Assembly (NCBI RefSeq): GCF_017571475.1
Contig: NZ_JAGETW010000001.1
Location: 496,001 to 560,000, forward strand
Source: Thiomicrorhabdus sp. 6S3-12
Lineage (GTDB): Bacteria; Pseudomonadota; Gammaproteobacteria; Thiomicrospirales; Thiomicrospiraceae
Length of the DNA stretch: 64,000 bases
Direction of reading: 5' to 3'
Under the pieces are notes generated by a model. That model worked only from the letters and a program-made list of their open reading frames with translations, searched no databases and was not told where the DNA came from. The position numbers and the translations under genes are program-made. Positions 45,352-53,508 of the stretch are shown here, piece by piece. Position 1 is the stretch's first letter. The number at the start of each line of letters is the position of its first letter.

Positions 45352-45397
45352 ATTTTAGGGGCAAGCCAGCAACGAAACAATGCGACAAATTGTCGCA
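45352..45397 (-). promoter_or_regulatory. Operator-promoter B: same palindrome plus -35/-10
   Basis: TGCGACAAATTGTCGCA at 45381-45397, -35 (minus strand TTGTTT, 45380-45375), 17-base spacer, -10 TAAAAT (45357-45352), followed on the minus strand by TTTGCGC. Spacer sequence differs from site A while palindrome, -10 and distances are the same, which points to selection on the regulatory elements. Confidence 0.8.
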
Positions 45398-45501
45398 CCG
45401 GCGCGGCATAGGCGGTTTTTAAGCGACCATTAAAAACCGGTACCGAAAGCCATTAATGACAAAACGGTTAAAGGATCTACAGCAAGTGAGGGCAACCGTT
45501 A

Positions 45502-45529
45502 TTGACATCAGTAAATTCTTATGTAGAAT
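45502..45529 (+). promoter_or_regulatory. Strong sigma-70 promoter of the 50-residue peptide gene
   Basis: Perfect TTGACA (45502-45507), 16 bases, TAGAAT (45524-45529). Divergent from the receptor promoter. Confidence 0.75.
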
Positions 45530-45532
45530 CAA

Positions 45533-45558
45533 ATTAACTTATATTAGTAAAAGTTAAT
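45533..45558 (+). promoter_or_regulatory. Inverted repeat in the 5' leader of the peptide gene
   Basis: ATTAACTT and AAGTTAAT, perfect 8-bp arms with a 10-base gap, begin right after the -10 and end 10 bases before AAGGAG. It could be an operator over the start site or a leader hairpin affecting translation. Confidence 0.45.
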
Positions 45559-45580
45559 ATTCATACCAAGGAGAATATTT

Positions 45581-45733
45581 ATGAAAACACTATTGGCTTC
45601 ACTCTTTATCGCCGGATCACTATTTACTGTAAACGCTACGGCGGACTCATGGTCATTTGACGGCCAACCGGTTACCGGTTCTAACTCCGGCGGCTGTACT
45701 TGGTCTTTCGACTGCGAAAAACCGCTGAAATAA
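45581..45733 (+). CDS. Secreted 50-residue peptide with repeated WSFD motif
   Basis: ATG 45581 follows AAGGAG at 7-8 bases and a near-consensus promoter; a perfect terminator follows, so this is a real small gene. Signal peptide MKTLLASLFIAGSLFTVNATA leaves a mature peptide of about 29 residues, DSWSFDGQPVT..SNSGGCTWSFDCEKPLK. WSFD occurs twice, the second copy flanked by two Cys (CTWSFDC) that may form a disulfide in the periplasm. Family not recognised. Lies divergent to the receptor/CobN unit. Possible ligand, signal or small envelope factor; no function claimed. Confidence 0.7.
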   Translation: MKTLLASLFIAGSLFTVNATADSWSFDGQPVTGSNSGGCTWSFDCEKPLK

Positions 45734-45759
45734 TTCTCGATTCATAGCCTCCTAAAAGC

Positions 45760-45798
45760 AAAAGGGCCTGGTGAATACTCACCAGGCCCTTTGTTTTT
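45760..45798. terminator. Bidirectional terminator between peptide gene and mtnN
   Basis: A 14-bp perfect stem (AAAGGGCCTGGTGA / TCACCAGGCCCTTT) with a 4-base loop and T tract on the plus strand; serves both convergent units. Confidence 0.9.
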
Positions 45799-45818
45799 GC
45801 ACATCAATCAATGGCGGT

Positions 45819-46511
45819 TTAGAGGTGCTGCAACATCCCTAAGATGACTTTGGCGGAGTGGGTCGCCGCCTGCTCAAGATACTGCTCGAAAGTCACCTTG
45901 TTCTCTTTACCGGCAATGTCCGACAGAGAACGGATAATCACAAACGGTTTCCCGAAGCTGTGACACACCTGTGCAACGGCCGCAGCCTCCATTTCGCAGG
46001 CAATCATCTCCGGAAAAGCTTCACGCGTACTGGCCACATCATCCGGGTGATGCATAAAACGGTCACCGGTCGCAATCAGGCCATGCATATGCACCACTTC
46101 GCCCAAATCTTCAATGGAAGCCTGCGCCGCTTTGACCAGCTTGTCTTCCGGCATAAAATGCGTCGGCATTCCCGGAACCTGTCCCTTGTCATAGCCGAAA
46201 GGCGTCACATCGACATCGTGATGACAGACCGAACTGCTGATGACCACATCGCCGACATTCAAATCAACATGAAAGCCACCAGCGGAACCGGTATTGATAA
46301 CAAAATCCGGATCATACAACTGCAGCAGGATCGTGCTGCTGATAGCGGCGTTGACCTTACCGATACCGGAACGCAGCAATGCGACCTCGATACCGTCGAT
46401 CTTGCCCAGATAATATTCAAAACCGGCGTGGGTTTCGGTCTGCATATCGGTCAAATTGCTGCGCAGCAATGCAACCTCTTCTTCCATCGCCCCGATAATG
46501 GCAACTTTCAT
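45819..46511 (-). CDS. mtnN: 5'-methylthioadenosine/S-adenosylhomocysteine nucleosidase
   Basis: 230 residues (family length 232). Cleaves MTA and SAH, giving S-ribosylhomocysteine for LuxS. Visible: start MKVAIIGAMEEEVALL with catalytic Glu, FVINTGSAGGF, CEMEAAAVAQVC and the catalytic Asp in IIRSLSDIAG. Starts 3 bases after the luxS stop, its binding site (GAGGT) lying inside luxS, so the two steps of SAH detoxification are co-expressed. Confidence 0.96.
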   Translation of the reverse strand: MKVAIIGAMEEEVALLRSNLTDMQTETHAGFEYYLGKIDGIEVALLRSGIGKVNAAISSTILLQLYDPDFVINTGSAGGFHVDLNVGDVVISSSVCHHDVDVTPFGYDKGQVPGMPTHFMPEDKLVKAAQASIEDLGEVVHMHGLIATGDRFMHHPDDVASTREAFPEMIACEMEAAAVAQVCHSFGKPFVIIRSLSDIAGKENKVTFEQYLEQAATHSAKVILGMLQHL

Positions 46512-46514
46512 CGA

Positions 46515-47036
46515 TCAGACCTCGTTACCCAGCTTGCGCAGGGTCTCTTCATCCATTTTAAGCTCTTCGTTCTTATTCACGCCGATGCCATGTTCAAGAA
46601 TGTCCTGTGCAATCTCTTTCGCTTCTTCCAGAGAGTGCATCATATAGGTACCGCACTGATACTCGTTCAGCTCAGGAATGTCTTCCATACGCTCGACATT
46701 CAATACATCCTGCATGGACTCGGACCACGCTTTGGCCACACGCTCTTCGCTCGGCGCGCCCATCAGACTCATATAGAAACCGGTACGGCAGCCCATTGGC
46801 GATACATCGATAATTTCCACACCGTCACCGTTCAGGTGATCACGCATAAAACCGGCAAACAGATGCTCCAGAGTATGAATCCCCTTTTCGCCCATCATGC
46901 TTTCGTTCGGTTTATTGAAACGCAGATCGAAAACCGTAATGGTATCGCCGGACGGAGAAGTCATGGTCTTGGCGACACGCACCGCAGGCGCATTCATAAT
47001 CGTATGGTCAACAGTAAAACTATCTAGTAAAGGCAT
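46515..47036 (-). CDS. luxS: S-ribosylhomocysteine lyase LuxS (AI-2 synthase)
   Basis: 173 residues. Converts S-ribosylhomocysteine to homocysteine and DPD, precursor of autoinducer-2. Metal ligands HTLEH and Cys in [11 protein letters not shown] are intact, as is [19 protein letters not shown] precedes the ATG. First gene of a luxS-mtnN operon; no AI-2 receptor genes are seen, so its role may be mainly metabolic. Confidence 0.97.
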   Translation of the reverse strand: MPLLDSFTVDHTIMNAPAVRVAKTMTSPSGDTITVFDLRFNKPNESMMGEKGIHTLEHLFAGFMRDHLNGDGVEIIDVSPMGCRTGFYMSLMGAPSEERVAKAWSESMQDVLNVERMEDIPELNEYQCGTYMMHSLEEAKEIAQDILEHGIGVNKNEELKMDEETLRKLGNEV

Positions 47037-47066
47037 ATTTCTTTCCCAAAATATATAGGTTAAAAA

Positions 47067-47519
47067 TCAAATTTGTTCGTGACCGTCGTCGTTTTCAAGG
47101 CGGCCCTTAATCATCCAGCCGTTATCGGTCTTGATAAACAGGTAGTTGCGTTTAAAGTCCAGCTGATCACCGGCGGCAAACTCGGGCAAGGTCATTTTCC
47201 ACATCCCGATCGCCATGGTGCGGGTAATCTTATCCAGACTGGAAGTCGCTTTGTCTTTCATAATCTCGCGCGCATAGTCATCCAGCGAACGCTGCGCCGT
47301 CGCCTTGATGCTCAATTCGGCAACATAATGAGTATCGTTTTGCTTATAGCCATTTTCTTTAATCACTTCGTCCGCCAGAAACAGTCCGGCAAACTCCTGA
47401 TTGAAGGTATTCTTCGCCATCTCTTCTACGTCCGATTCTGTCGGCTGAGTAATGCCGAGACATCCGGACAGCAACAGACTGAGCCAGACAGCGGCTAAAA
47501 CAGGTAAAGATTTGTACAT
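47067..47519 (-). CDS. Predicted lipoprotein
   Basis: 150 residues starting MYKSLPVLAAVWLSLLLSGC, with a lipobox (LSGC) for lipidation at Cys 20. The mature part looks like an alpha/beta domain (YVAELSIKATAQRSLDDYAREI, ending WMIKGRLEND). GGAG lies 9 bases before the ATG 47519; a longer frame to 47546 lacks a site. Family not recognised. Upstream of luxS on the same strand (31-base gap), so possibly co-transcribed. Confidence 0.75.
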   Translation of the reverse strand: MYKSLPVLAAVWLSLLLSGCLGITQPTESDVEEMAKNTFNQEFAGLFLADEVIKENGYKQNDTHYVAELSIKATAQRSLDDYAREIMKDKATSSLDKITRTMAIGMWKMTLPEFAAGDQLDFKRNYLFIKTDNGWMIKGRLENDDGHEQI

Positions 47520-47735
47520 AGCATCGATCTCCAGGCGCGGCGGCAAAACCTGTACGGCCTTTTCGCGGTCTTAAAAACGCCCCGAATAAGGCGTCGCATT
47601 CAAACCCAAAAGGATACCATAAACGCCGTCATAAACCTATTCCGGCACATGCCACTACCGGCATATGCAATGCGCCGCAACGACTTTGGCTAAAGGACCG
47701 AATTCCCTCTCAGAAAAAGCTGAATTTCCGTTAAA

Positions 47736-47966
47736 ATGGCTGCTATCACCTTTATCCCGGAAGCGCGCGTGGAGCTGCAGAATCTGACTGTTCAATGTCC
47801 TTACTGCTGGAGTGAAATCGAGATAATTATCGACCCCAGCGATCCATCGGAGCATTTCATCGAAGACTGTTCCGTGTGCTGCCGCCCGATCCATTTTCAT
47901 AAAATAATACAGGATGATGGTGCTATCGAACTGATCGCCAAACACGAGGACGAATCCTATGACTGA
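47736..47966 (+). CDS. CPXCG-motif Cys-rich small protein
   Basis: 76 residues with CPYC near residue 21 and a second pair in DCSVCC, a four-Cys zinc ribbon pattern of the CPXCG-motif family, of unknown function. ATG 47736 lacks a clear binding site; GTG 47769 (protein starting VELQNLTVQCPYC) has GGAAG upstream and is nearer to typical family starts. Overlaps pdxH by 8 bases, so coupled to it. Confidence 0.8.
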   Translation: MAAITFIPEARVELQNLTVQCPYCWSEIEIIIDPSDPSEHFIEDCSVCCRPIHFHKIIQDDGAIELIAKHEDESYD

Positions 47967-48630
47967 TAACGCACACAATAACCACTCTAAACGCGATCTG
48001 AGCGCTTATCGCCAGCGCTATCTGCGCGGCGGTTTGGATGAAAACGCCGTTCCGACCGTTCCGACCGAACTGTTCGGAGAGTGGTTTGCGCAGTGCGAAG
48101 AAGCCGGAATCAATGAGCCGAATGCGATGATTCTGGCCACCGTGGATGAAGAAGGTCAGCCTTCCACCCGTACCGTGTTGCTGAAGTATTTTGACGAACG
48201 CGGTTTCGTTTTCTATACCAATTACGGCAGTGATAAGGCGAAACATATCGCCAACAACGCCAAGGTCAGCCTGCTGTTTCTATGGCTCGACCTTGAACGT
48301 CAGGTCAAAATCGAGGGTATCGCCGAAAAGGTCTCTACCGCCGAGTCCCTGAAATATTTCACCAGCCGCCCGAAAGGCAGTCAGATCGGCGCCTGGGTCA
48401 GTCAACAGAGTCAGGTCATCACCTCGAAAAAACTGCTGCTGACGCAATATCAGAAAATGCTCGACAAGTTTAAGAAAGGCGATGTACCTTTGCCGGATTT
48501 CTGGGGCGGATTCCGCGTCAAACCGCACAAGATTGAATTCTGGCAAGGCGGCGACAATCGCCTCCACGACCGGATTCTGTACACGAAAGCGGACAACGAT
48601 CAATGGGATATCAGCCGTTTATCGCCTTAG
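47959..48630 (+). CDS. pdxH: Pyridoxamine/pyridoxine 5'-phosphate oxidase
   Basis: 223 residues. FMN-dependent last step of vitamin B6 synthesis/salvage, making PLP. Family features: DENAVPTVPTELFGEWF-type N-terminus, NAMILATVDEEGQPSTRTVLLK, FVFYTNYGSDKAKHI, ASxQSQ-like WVSQQSQVI and C-terminal RLHDRILY. GAGGA upstream of the ATG. Overlaps the CPXCG gene. Confidence 0.96.
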   Translation: MTDNAHNNHSKRDLSAYRQRYLRGGLDENAVPTVPTELFGEWFAQCEEAGINEPNAMILATVDEEGQPSTRTVLLKYFDERGFVFYTNYGSDKAKHIANNAKVSLLFLWLDLERQVKIEGIAEKVSTAESLKYFTSRPKGSQIGAWVSQQSQVITSKKLLLTQYQKMLDKFKKGDVPLPDFWGGFRVKPHKIEFWQGGDNRLHDRILYTKADNDQWDISRLSP

Positions 48631-48706
48631 ATTGTGTTCCATCAAGTTCGCTGTTTGCTCTTGGGGCTAAGATGAATTCCAAACCTCTGCCCCCTCAGGA
48701 GGAAGC

Positions 48707-49870
48707 ATGCCCGACTACTCAACGCCCGGCGTTTACATCGCGGAAAACTTAACAGCCCCACCTCCAATAGAAGCGACGTCCACCACGATCGCCGGTTTTG
48801 TCGGCGTAGCGGAAACGAGCTACCGGCTCAATCAACCGACGAAAATTCACAGTTGGGCCGAATACACGCGTCATTTCGGACGCTACTCTCAAACTGCACC
48901 TTATCTGGCTCCTGCGGTATGCAGCTTTTTTAAAAATGGCGGCCAAGCCTGCTATATCGTCAATGTCGCCGATCAGAGCGACTCGTCCCTGATCGGATTC
49001 GACTCAACTGATGGAAGCGCAAGCGGCCTGCAAAGCCTGAAAGCCGTCGACGAAATCAGTACGCTCTGTATTCCCGGTGCAACCTCTCTGAACGTACAAC
49101 TGGCGATGATTACACACTGTGAATCGCAGGACGACCGCTTCTGTATCCTCGATTCGCAAGAGGCCGCGATACTTAACGATATCCAGCAACAACGCACGCT
49201 TCTACATTCCGACCGAGGATTTGCCGGCCTCTACTATCCGTGGATTGAAGTCGCGGTCGAAAAACAGTCGGCCACAGGCGAACTGCAGTTGGAAAACCGT
49301 TTTATTCCGCCCAGCGGCGCCATCGCCGGCATTTACGCCTTGAATGACTTGCAGCGCGGCGTGCACAAAGCCCCTGCTAATATGGCGATAAGGGATGCTA
49401 TCGGCCTCGAACGCAACATATCCCAATCGGAGCAAAGTCTCCTTAACCCGCAAGGTATTAATTGCATCAGACTGATTGACAGCCAGGGAATTCGTGTCTG
49501 GGGAGCCAGAACGCTGGCGGATACCTCAGACGAATTGAAATATGTTCCCGTGCGCCGTCTGCTGCTTTTTCTGCAAGAGTCAATTCAAAAATCCATCCAA
49601 TGGTCCGTGTTCGAACCGAATGACGAACCGCTTTGGGCGAACATTCGCCTCTCTGTCGAGAATTTCCTGCTACAAAACTGGCGTGACGGCGCCTTTCAGG
49701 GAAGTCGTCCGGACGAAGCGTTTTTTGTGCGCTGCGACAGAAGCGGCATGACGCCTGAGCAGATCAGGGCAGGCATTATGATCGTTACCATCGGCATCGC
49801 AGCGATCAAACCGGCCGAATTCATTGTCTTTAGAATTGCTCAGAAAACCGGCGATGCCGACATCACCTAA
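48707..49870 (+). CDS. Orphan contractile tail sheath protein
   Basis: 387 residues related to phage/CIS tail sheath proteins. N-terminus YSTPGVYIAENLTAPPPI is the sheath strand-exchange arm; then TTIAGFVGVAE and FFKNGGQACYIVNV; the C-terminal sheath domain contains INCIRLIDSQGIRVWGART, VPVRRLLLFLQESIQ and NWRDGAFQGSRPDEAFFVRCD. CAGGAGGAAGC upstream of the ATG. No tube, baseplate, spike, ATPase or structural phage genes are nearby, so it is either a relic or a recruited sheath. Followed by a secreted coiled-coil protein with 26 bases between. Confidence 0.85.
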   Translation: MPDYSTPGVYIAENLTAPPPIEATSTTIAGFVGVAETSYRLNQPTKIHSWAEYTRHFGRYSQTAPYLAPAVCSFFKNGGQACYIVNVADQSDSSLIGFDSTDGSASGLQSLKAVDEISTLCIPGATSLNVQLAMITHCESQDDRFCILDSQEAAILNDIQQQRTLLHSDRGFAGLYYPWIEVAVEKQSATGELQLENRFIPPSGAIAGIYALNDLQRGVHKAPANMAIRDAIGLERNISQSEQSLLNPQGINCIRLIDSQGIRVWGARTLADTSDELKYVPVRRLLLFLQESIQKSIQWSVFEPNDEPLWANIRLSVENFLLQNWRDGAFQGSRPDEAFFVRCDRSGMTPEQIRAGIMIVTIGIAAIKPAEFIVFRIAQKTGDADIT

Positions 49871-49896
49871 ACGGAACGGACGGAGGAGTGACACAG

Positions 49897-50364
49897 ATGA
49901 AGCGATGGTTGTTAGGAATAGGCTTCGCTCTGACTTTTCAGGCTCAGGCATTTGAGTGTACCGTCGAGGAGTGGGACGTCATCGCACTGCAGCAGCAGAA
50001 TTTATCCAATCAGCTGACGCAGCATGTCAAAGAATACAAAGCGCTTTGCGATTCCGATTTTAGCCAGTTGCCGGACGACAGCGCCTGCTCATCCCTGACG
50101 CATACAAACAAACAGCTGGCGGATATGACTTCGCGCCTTGACGAGACTCTGCTTGGACTGAAACAAGAAGCCGACGAATGGAAGAAAATGAGCGAAGCCT
50201 GCCAGAGGAAGGAATTTACCAAACTGGCGGAAATTTCTCTGGTCAAACACGATAACCTGCTTCGCTTAGTGGATAAGCTGGCGCAAGGTGAGAAAAGCTT
50301 TAAAACCCAGGTCCGGCAATGTCAGGAATCGCTCGAAAGAGAAAGCGAAAAACGTTGCCGCTGA
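49897..50364 (+). CDS. Secreted Cys-containing coiled-coil protein
   Basis: 155 residues, signal peptide MKRWLLGIGFALTFQAQA; mature part begins FECTVEEWD, is strongly helical with heptad-like stretches (QLTQHVKEYKAL, ADMTSRLDETLLGLKQEADEW) and contains six Cys likely in disulfides. ATG 49897 is 8 bases from GGAGGAG; a GTG at 49888 is inside that site. Probably in one operon with the sheath gene. Family not recognised. Confidence 0.7.
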   Translation: MKRWLLGIGFALTFQAQAFECTVEEWDVIALQQQNLSNQLTQHVKEYKALCDSDFSQLPDDSACSSLTHTNKQLADMTSRLDETLLGLKQEADEWKKMSEACQRKEFTKLAEISLVKHDNLLRLVDKLAQGEKSFKTQVRQCQESLERESEKRCR

Positions 50365-50375
50365 AAGAGATCCGT

Positions 50376-50690
50376 CTAAACCGCCTGCTGCTTTTGAATC
50401 ACAAACATCGCATCGAACTTGAGACTTTGCAAAAACAAATAGGCACTTTCGCTGACATTAATCAGTTTCAGTCGGCTCGCCTCGAAATTAACGGCCTCAT
50501 AAGCCCCGATAATATACGAAACAATATGGCTGCCTAAGAATTCGACCTTGGCAAAATCAAGCATCAGCAGCGTTTTAGGACCGACCTTTTCACCTAACAA
50601 GCCTTTCAGCTGACGACAGAAAGTGTTATCCAGAGAATCTTTAAGATCCACCTTGAGCAGATTGGCAGTTTTTTGGTATTCGATCTTCAC
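50376..50690 (-). CDS. STAS-domain (anti-sigma-antagonist-like) protein
   Basis: 104 residues with STAS pattern: opening strand (LLKVDLKDSLDN), LMLDFAKVEFLGSHIVSYIIGAY, LKLINVSESAYLFLQSLKFD. In classic SpoIIAA-type proteins the loop reads DSSGL with phospho-Ser; here FLGSHI keeps a Ser but loses the Asp. I start at GTG 50690 (GGGAGAA upstream); a TTG at 50705 is the alternative. Convergent to the coiled-coil gene with 11 bases between. Target unknown. Confidence 0.72.
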   Translation of the reverse strand: MKIEYQKTANLLKVDLKDSLDNTFCRQLKGLLGEKVGPKTLLMLDFAKVEFLGSHIVSYIIGAYEAVNFEASRLKLINVSESAYLFLQSLKFDAMFVIQKQQAV

Positions 50691-51085
50691 AAACTTTTCT
50701 CCCAAACACCCCGGAAAACCAAAACAAATACAATTTAAACTTGAAATACTGCGCTAAATAAACATTTAAATCGCATTAGTATCATACACGCAGAAACGCA
50801 ATATTAAATACCAAGATTCACTTTTTTACTTTTAAAAAGTAAATTTGCGCGTGGTCTACAAGGCTTGTAAGCGCTTTAAAGCCATCGATACTGATTGGCA
50901 AAGCATTTTTCAACTATAAAAAAACCGGCGTATTTTGCAATTCATTGCCTGCGATTTTCACAAAACGATCTCACTTCCGTAACCTTGCATTCATAACGCC
51001 CTTGCTTATTTACCACCGCCCCTTTTTGGTTTGATAAGATTGTTTGCACAACAAGATATACAGTAAACGACACAGGAAAATCAGC
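50691..51085. other. AT-rich intergenic region, about 395 bp
   Basis: Between divergent STAS and aldo/keto reductase genes, so it must hold both promoters. TTTACTTTT/AAAAGTAAA around 50824-50842 forms a dyad. No coding frame is convincing. Confidence 0.5.
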
Positions 51086-52132
51086 ATGCGTTATACGACT
51101 CTCGGAACAACCGATATCAAAGTCAGCAAAATCTGCCTGGGTACCATGACCTGGGGTGAACAGAATACTCGCGACGAAGCTTTCGAACAGATGAACTACG
51201 CCCTGGATCAAGGGGTAAACTTCTGGGATACCGCCGAACTCTACTCGGTCCCGCCGAAAGCGGAAACCTACGGATCGACTGAAACCATTATCGGCGAATG
51301 GTTTGCCAAACACGGGCGACGCGACGAAGTGGTACTGGCCTCGAAAATAGCCGGGCCGGGTGAATTCGTCGAGCATATCCGCGGCGGTAAAACCCGTTTT
51401 AACAGAGAGATGATTGAACAGGCGCTAAACGCCTCGCTAAAACGATTGCAGACCGACTACCTCGATCTTTATCAGCTGCATTGGCCGGAGCGCGAAACCA
51501 ACTTTTTCGGTCAGCTCGGTTTTGCCTACCCACAAGAAACCCAAAACGACCTGACGCCGATGGCCGAAACGCTACAGGCGCTTTCGGAACAGGTTAAGGC
51601 GGGGAAAATCCGCACCATCGGACTATCCAATGAAACCGCCTGGGGAACCATGAACTTCCTGCATCTGGCAAAAAGCATGGGCTTGGAAAAAGTTGTCACG
51701 GTGCAGAATCCTTATAATCTGCTTAACCGCAGCTACGAAGTCGGTCTGGCGGAAATCGCCCATCAGGAGCAGGTCGGTCTTCTGGCATACTCTCCTCTTG
51801 CTTTCGGCGTACTGGCCGGAAAATATCTGAATAACCAGCGCCCTGAAAACGCCCGAATCACGCTTTTCCCGCGTTTTGACCGCTATTTGAATCCGCAGGC
51901 GGACGCGGCGACAAAAGCCTATGTCGAACTTGCCCAGCAACACGGATTATCTGCGGCGCAGATGGCACTGAGCTATATCAATTCACGCCCGTTTGTCACC
52001 GCCAATATTATCGGCGCCACCACGATGGAGCAGTTGAAGGAGAATATCGAGTCGATTGATCTGGAGTTGAGCGACGAAGTCTTGGCGGGAATCGAACAAA
52101 TTCATCAACGCTATACCTATCCGTCGCCATAA
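51086..52132 (+). CDS. tas: NADP(H)-dependent aldo/keto reductase (Tas-like)
   Basis: 348 residues (E. coli Tas 346). Opening MRYTTLGTTDIKVSKICLGTMTWGEQN and DQGVNFWDTAELYSVPP with catalytic Asp and Tyr, Lys in LASKIAG and His in LYQLHWPER give the AKR tetrad. NADPH-binding C-terminal INSRPFVTANIIGAT. AGGAAAA precedes ATG 51086; a longer frame to 51044 has no site. Substrate unknown. Confidence 0.9.
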   Translation: MRYTTLGTTDIKVSKICLGTMTWGEQNTRDEAFEQMNYALDQGVNFWDTAELYSVPPKAETYGSTETIIGEWFAKHGRRDEVVLASKIAGPGEFVEHIRGGKTRFNREMIEQALNASLKRLQTDYLDLYQLHWPERETNFFGQLGFAYPQETQNDLTPMAETLQALSEQVKAGKIRTIGLSNETAWGTMNFLHLAKSMGLEKVVTVQNPYNLLNRSYEVGLAEIAHQEQVGLLAYSPLAFGVLAGKYLNNQRPENARITLFPRFDRYLNPQADAATKAYVELAQQHGLSAAQMALSYINSRPFVTANIIGATTMEQLKENIESIDLELSDEVLAGIEQIHQRYTYPSP

Positions 52133-52155
52133 ACCGAAACCGGTACACAACACAT

Positions 52156-52193
52156 AAAAAATGCCAAGCCCGAATCAAATCAGAGCTTGGCAT
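52156..52193 (-). terminator. Terminator of the sulfurtransferase gene
   Basis: ATGCCAAGC / GCTTGGCAT with a 15-base loop; on the minus strand followed by six T. Lies between the convergent reductase and sulfurtransferase genes and may serve both. Confidence 0.75.
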
Positions 52194-52253
52194 CGTTTGT
52201 CATTCCATTGCGGACGTACCGCAGACGGGTGTCCGCTCAGGTTACCAGTTCAA

Positions 52254-53105
52254 TCAGAAAGGCTTGCCTTCTTCGATCGGCAACTCAGGAATTCTCGACC
52301 ATTCGTTCCATGAACCGAAATAAAGCTTAACATTTTCGATTCCAGCCGACTTCAGTGCCACCAGAGTATTCGAAGCGCGCGCGCCCTTGAAGCAGTACAG
52401 ATAGACTTCGCTGTCCTTAGTGATCCCCGCCGTTTTACACTCCGCAAGAATTTCATCCGGAGTCTTAAACAGCGGAACCAGTCCCGGCTTCATCATACGA
52501 TACCACTCGATCCAAACCGCACCCGGCAAACGACCTTTGCGCGGACAGAAGTCTTTACCGTATGGCGATGAGCTGTCGGCAACCCATTCGTCAACGTCGC
52601 GAACGTCCAGCAGGATCTTGTCGCTATCCAGCGCGGACAGAACATCATCCTTATCGATCATCAGACTGTTTCCGGTATCTTTAAGCGGGAAGGTTTTCGC
52701 TTCCGGCGTCGGCGTTTCCAGACTGATTTCAAATCCTTCTGCATGCCAGGCCTGATAGCCGCCATGCAAAATCGACACATTTTCATAACCCAGGTAGTTC
52801 AAAAGAAAATAGCCGCGACAGGATTGACCGAAACCGGTGTTCATCGCATCTTCATACAGAACCGCCGTTTCGGCACCGGAAAGTCCCGCTTCCCCGAAAG
52901 TAGAAGCGAAATTCTCTTTCAATTCTTCAACCCCTTCCGGAGTTGAGGTTGCCAGAAAAGTAAAAATAGAGTGAATATTCACCGCACCGGGAATGTGCCC
53001 CTGTTCATAGGCCTCCGGTGAACGGGTGTCGATAATGACAACAGGCGTGTCACTTGAAAGCATTTCGTTGAGTGTAGCCGCATTGACGAGTAGTGGACTT
53101 GGCAT
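52254..53105 (-). CDS. Two-domain rhodanese-type sulfurtransferase
   Basis: 283 residues with tandem rhodanese domains, as in thiosulfate and 3-mercaptopyruvate sulfurtransferases. First domain: VVIIDTRSPEAYEQGHIPGAVNIH, with Asp in the catalytic loop region (VLYEDAMNTGFG). Second domain: ILLDVRDVDEWV and active Cys in YLYCFKGARAS. The loop CFKGAR is neither the CRKGVT of thiosulfate nor the CGSGVT of mercaptopyruvate enzymes, so the donor is uncertain. Start ATG 53105 follows AAGGAG. Would fit a sulfur-oxidising host. Confidence 0.88.
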   Translation of the reverse strand: MPSPLLVNAATLNEMLSSDTPVVIIDTRSPEAYEQGHIPGAVNIHSIFTFLATSTPEGVEELKENFASTFGEAGLSGAETAVLYEDAMNTGFGQSCRGYFLLNYLGYENVSILHGGYQAWHAEGFEISLETPTPEAKTFPLKDTGNSLMIDKDDVLSALDSDKILLDVRDVDEWVADSSSPYGKDFCPRKGRLPGAVWIEWYRMMKPGLVPLFKTPDEILAECKTAGITKDSEVYLYCFKGARASNTLVALKSAGIENVKLYFGSWNEWSRIPELPIEEGKPF

Positions 53106-53508
53106 CTTGGTTCTCCTTAAGCGTAGGTTTTTCAGTAGCGAAAGCACTTATCAAGATGCATAAAATGTACTTATCACAAAAATGACAATAAATACAATAA
53201 CTTAACTAATTTTAAGGCTTAATTTCCTCTTGGCAAACCCCGACTTTTACACATAAAAAAACACAATAAGCACCAAATTCAATCAATTAAACGGTGCACG
53301 CGATTCCAAAAACGAGCGACTTGCGAGTTCACACAGAAAAAGAAAATGTTCTGCTTTCATTGAAATGTAAAATTCTTATACTTACTTAAAGTAAAAAAAT
53401 CACATAATATATTTATTTCCTAAAAAATAGTCTTTTAAGAAACTATTCAGCCACAAAAGTTCTTCATAGCAATGTTAGTTCTGTTTGATTCAGGCATTAA
53501 TTTCGGGC
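53106..53508. other. AT-rich intergenic region, about 400 bp
   Basis: Between divergent sulfurtransferase and TadG-like genes. Markedly AT-rich, with TTATACTTA-type elements near 53377, but no unambiguous promoter pair or hairpin and no credible frame. Confidence 0.5.

Noticed and set aside
45308-45580. Cobalamin riboswitch upstream of the TonB receptor/CobN genes
   Set aside because: The leader is only about 45 bases and lacks the B12 box and conserved helices; the palindrome-promoter explains the region better.
48707-49870. Prophage around the sheath gene
   Set aside because: No integrase, terminase, capsid, tube, baseplate or lysis genes on either side; neighbours are metabolic.
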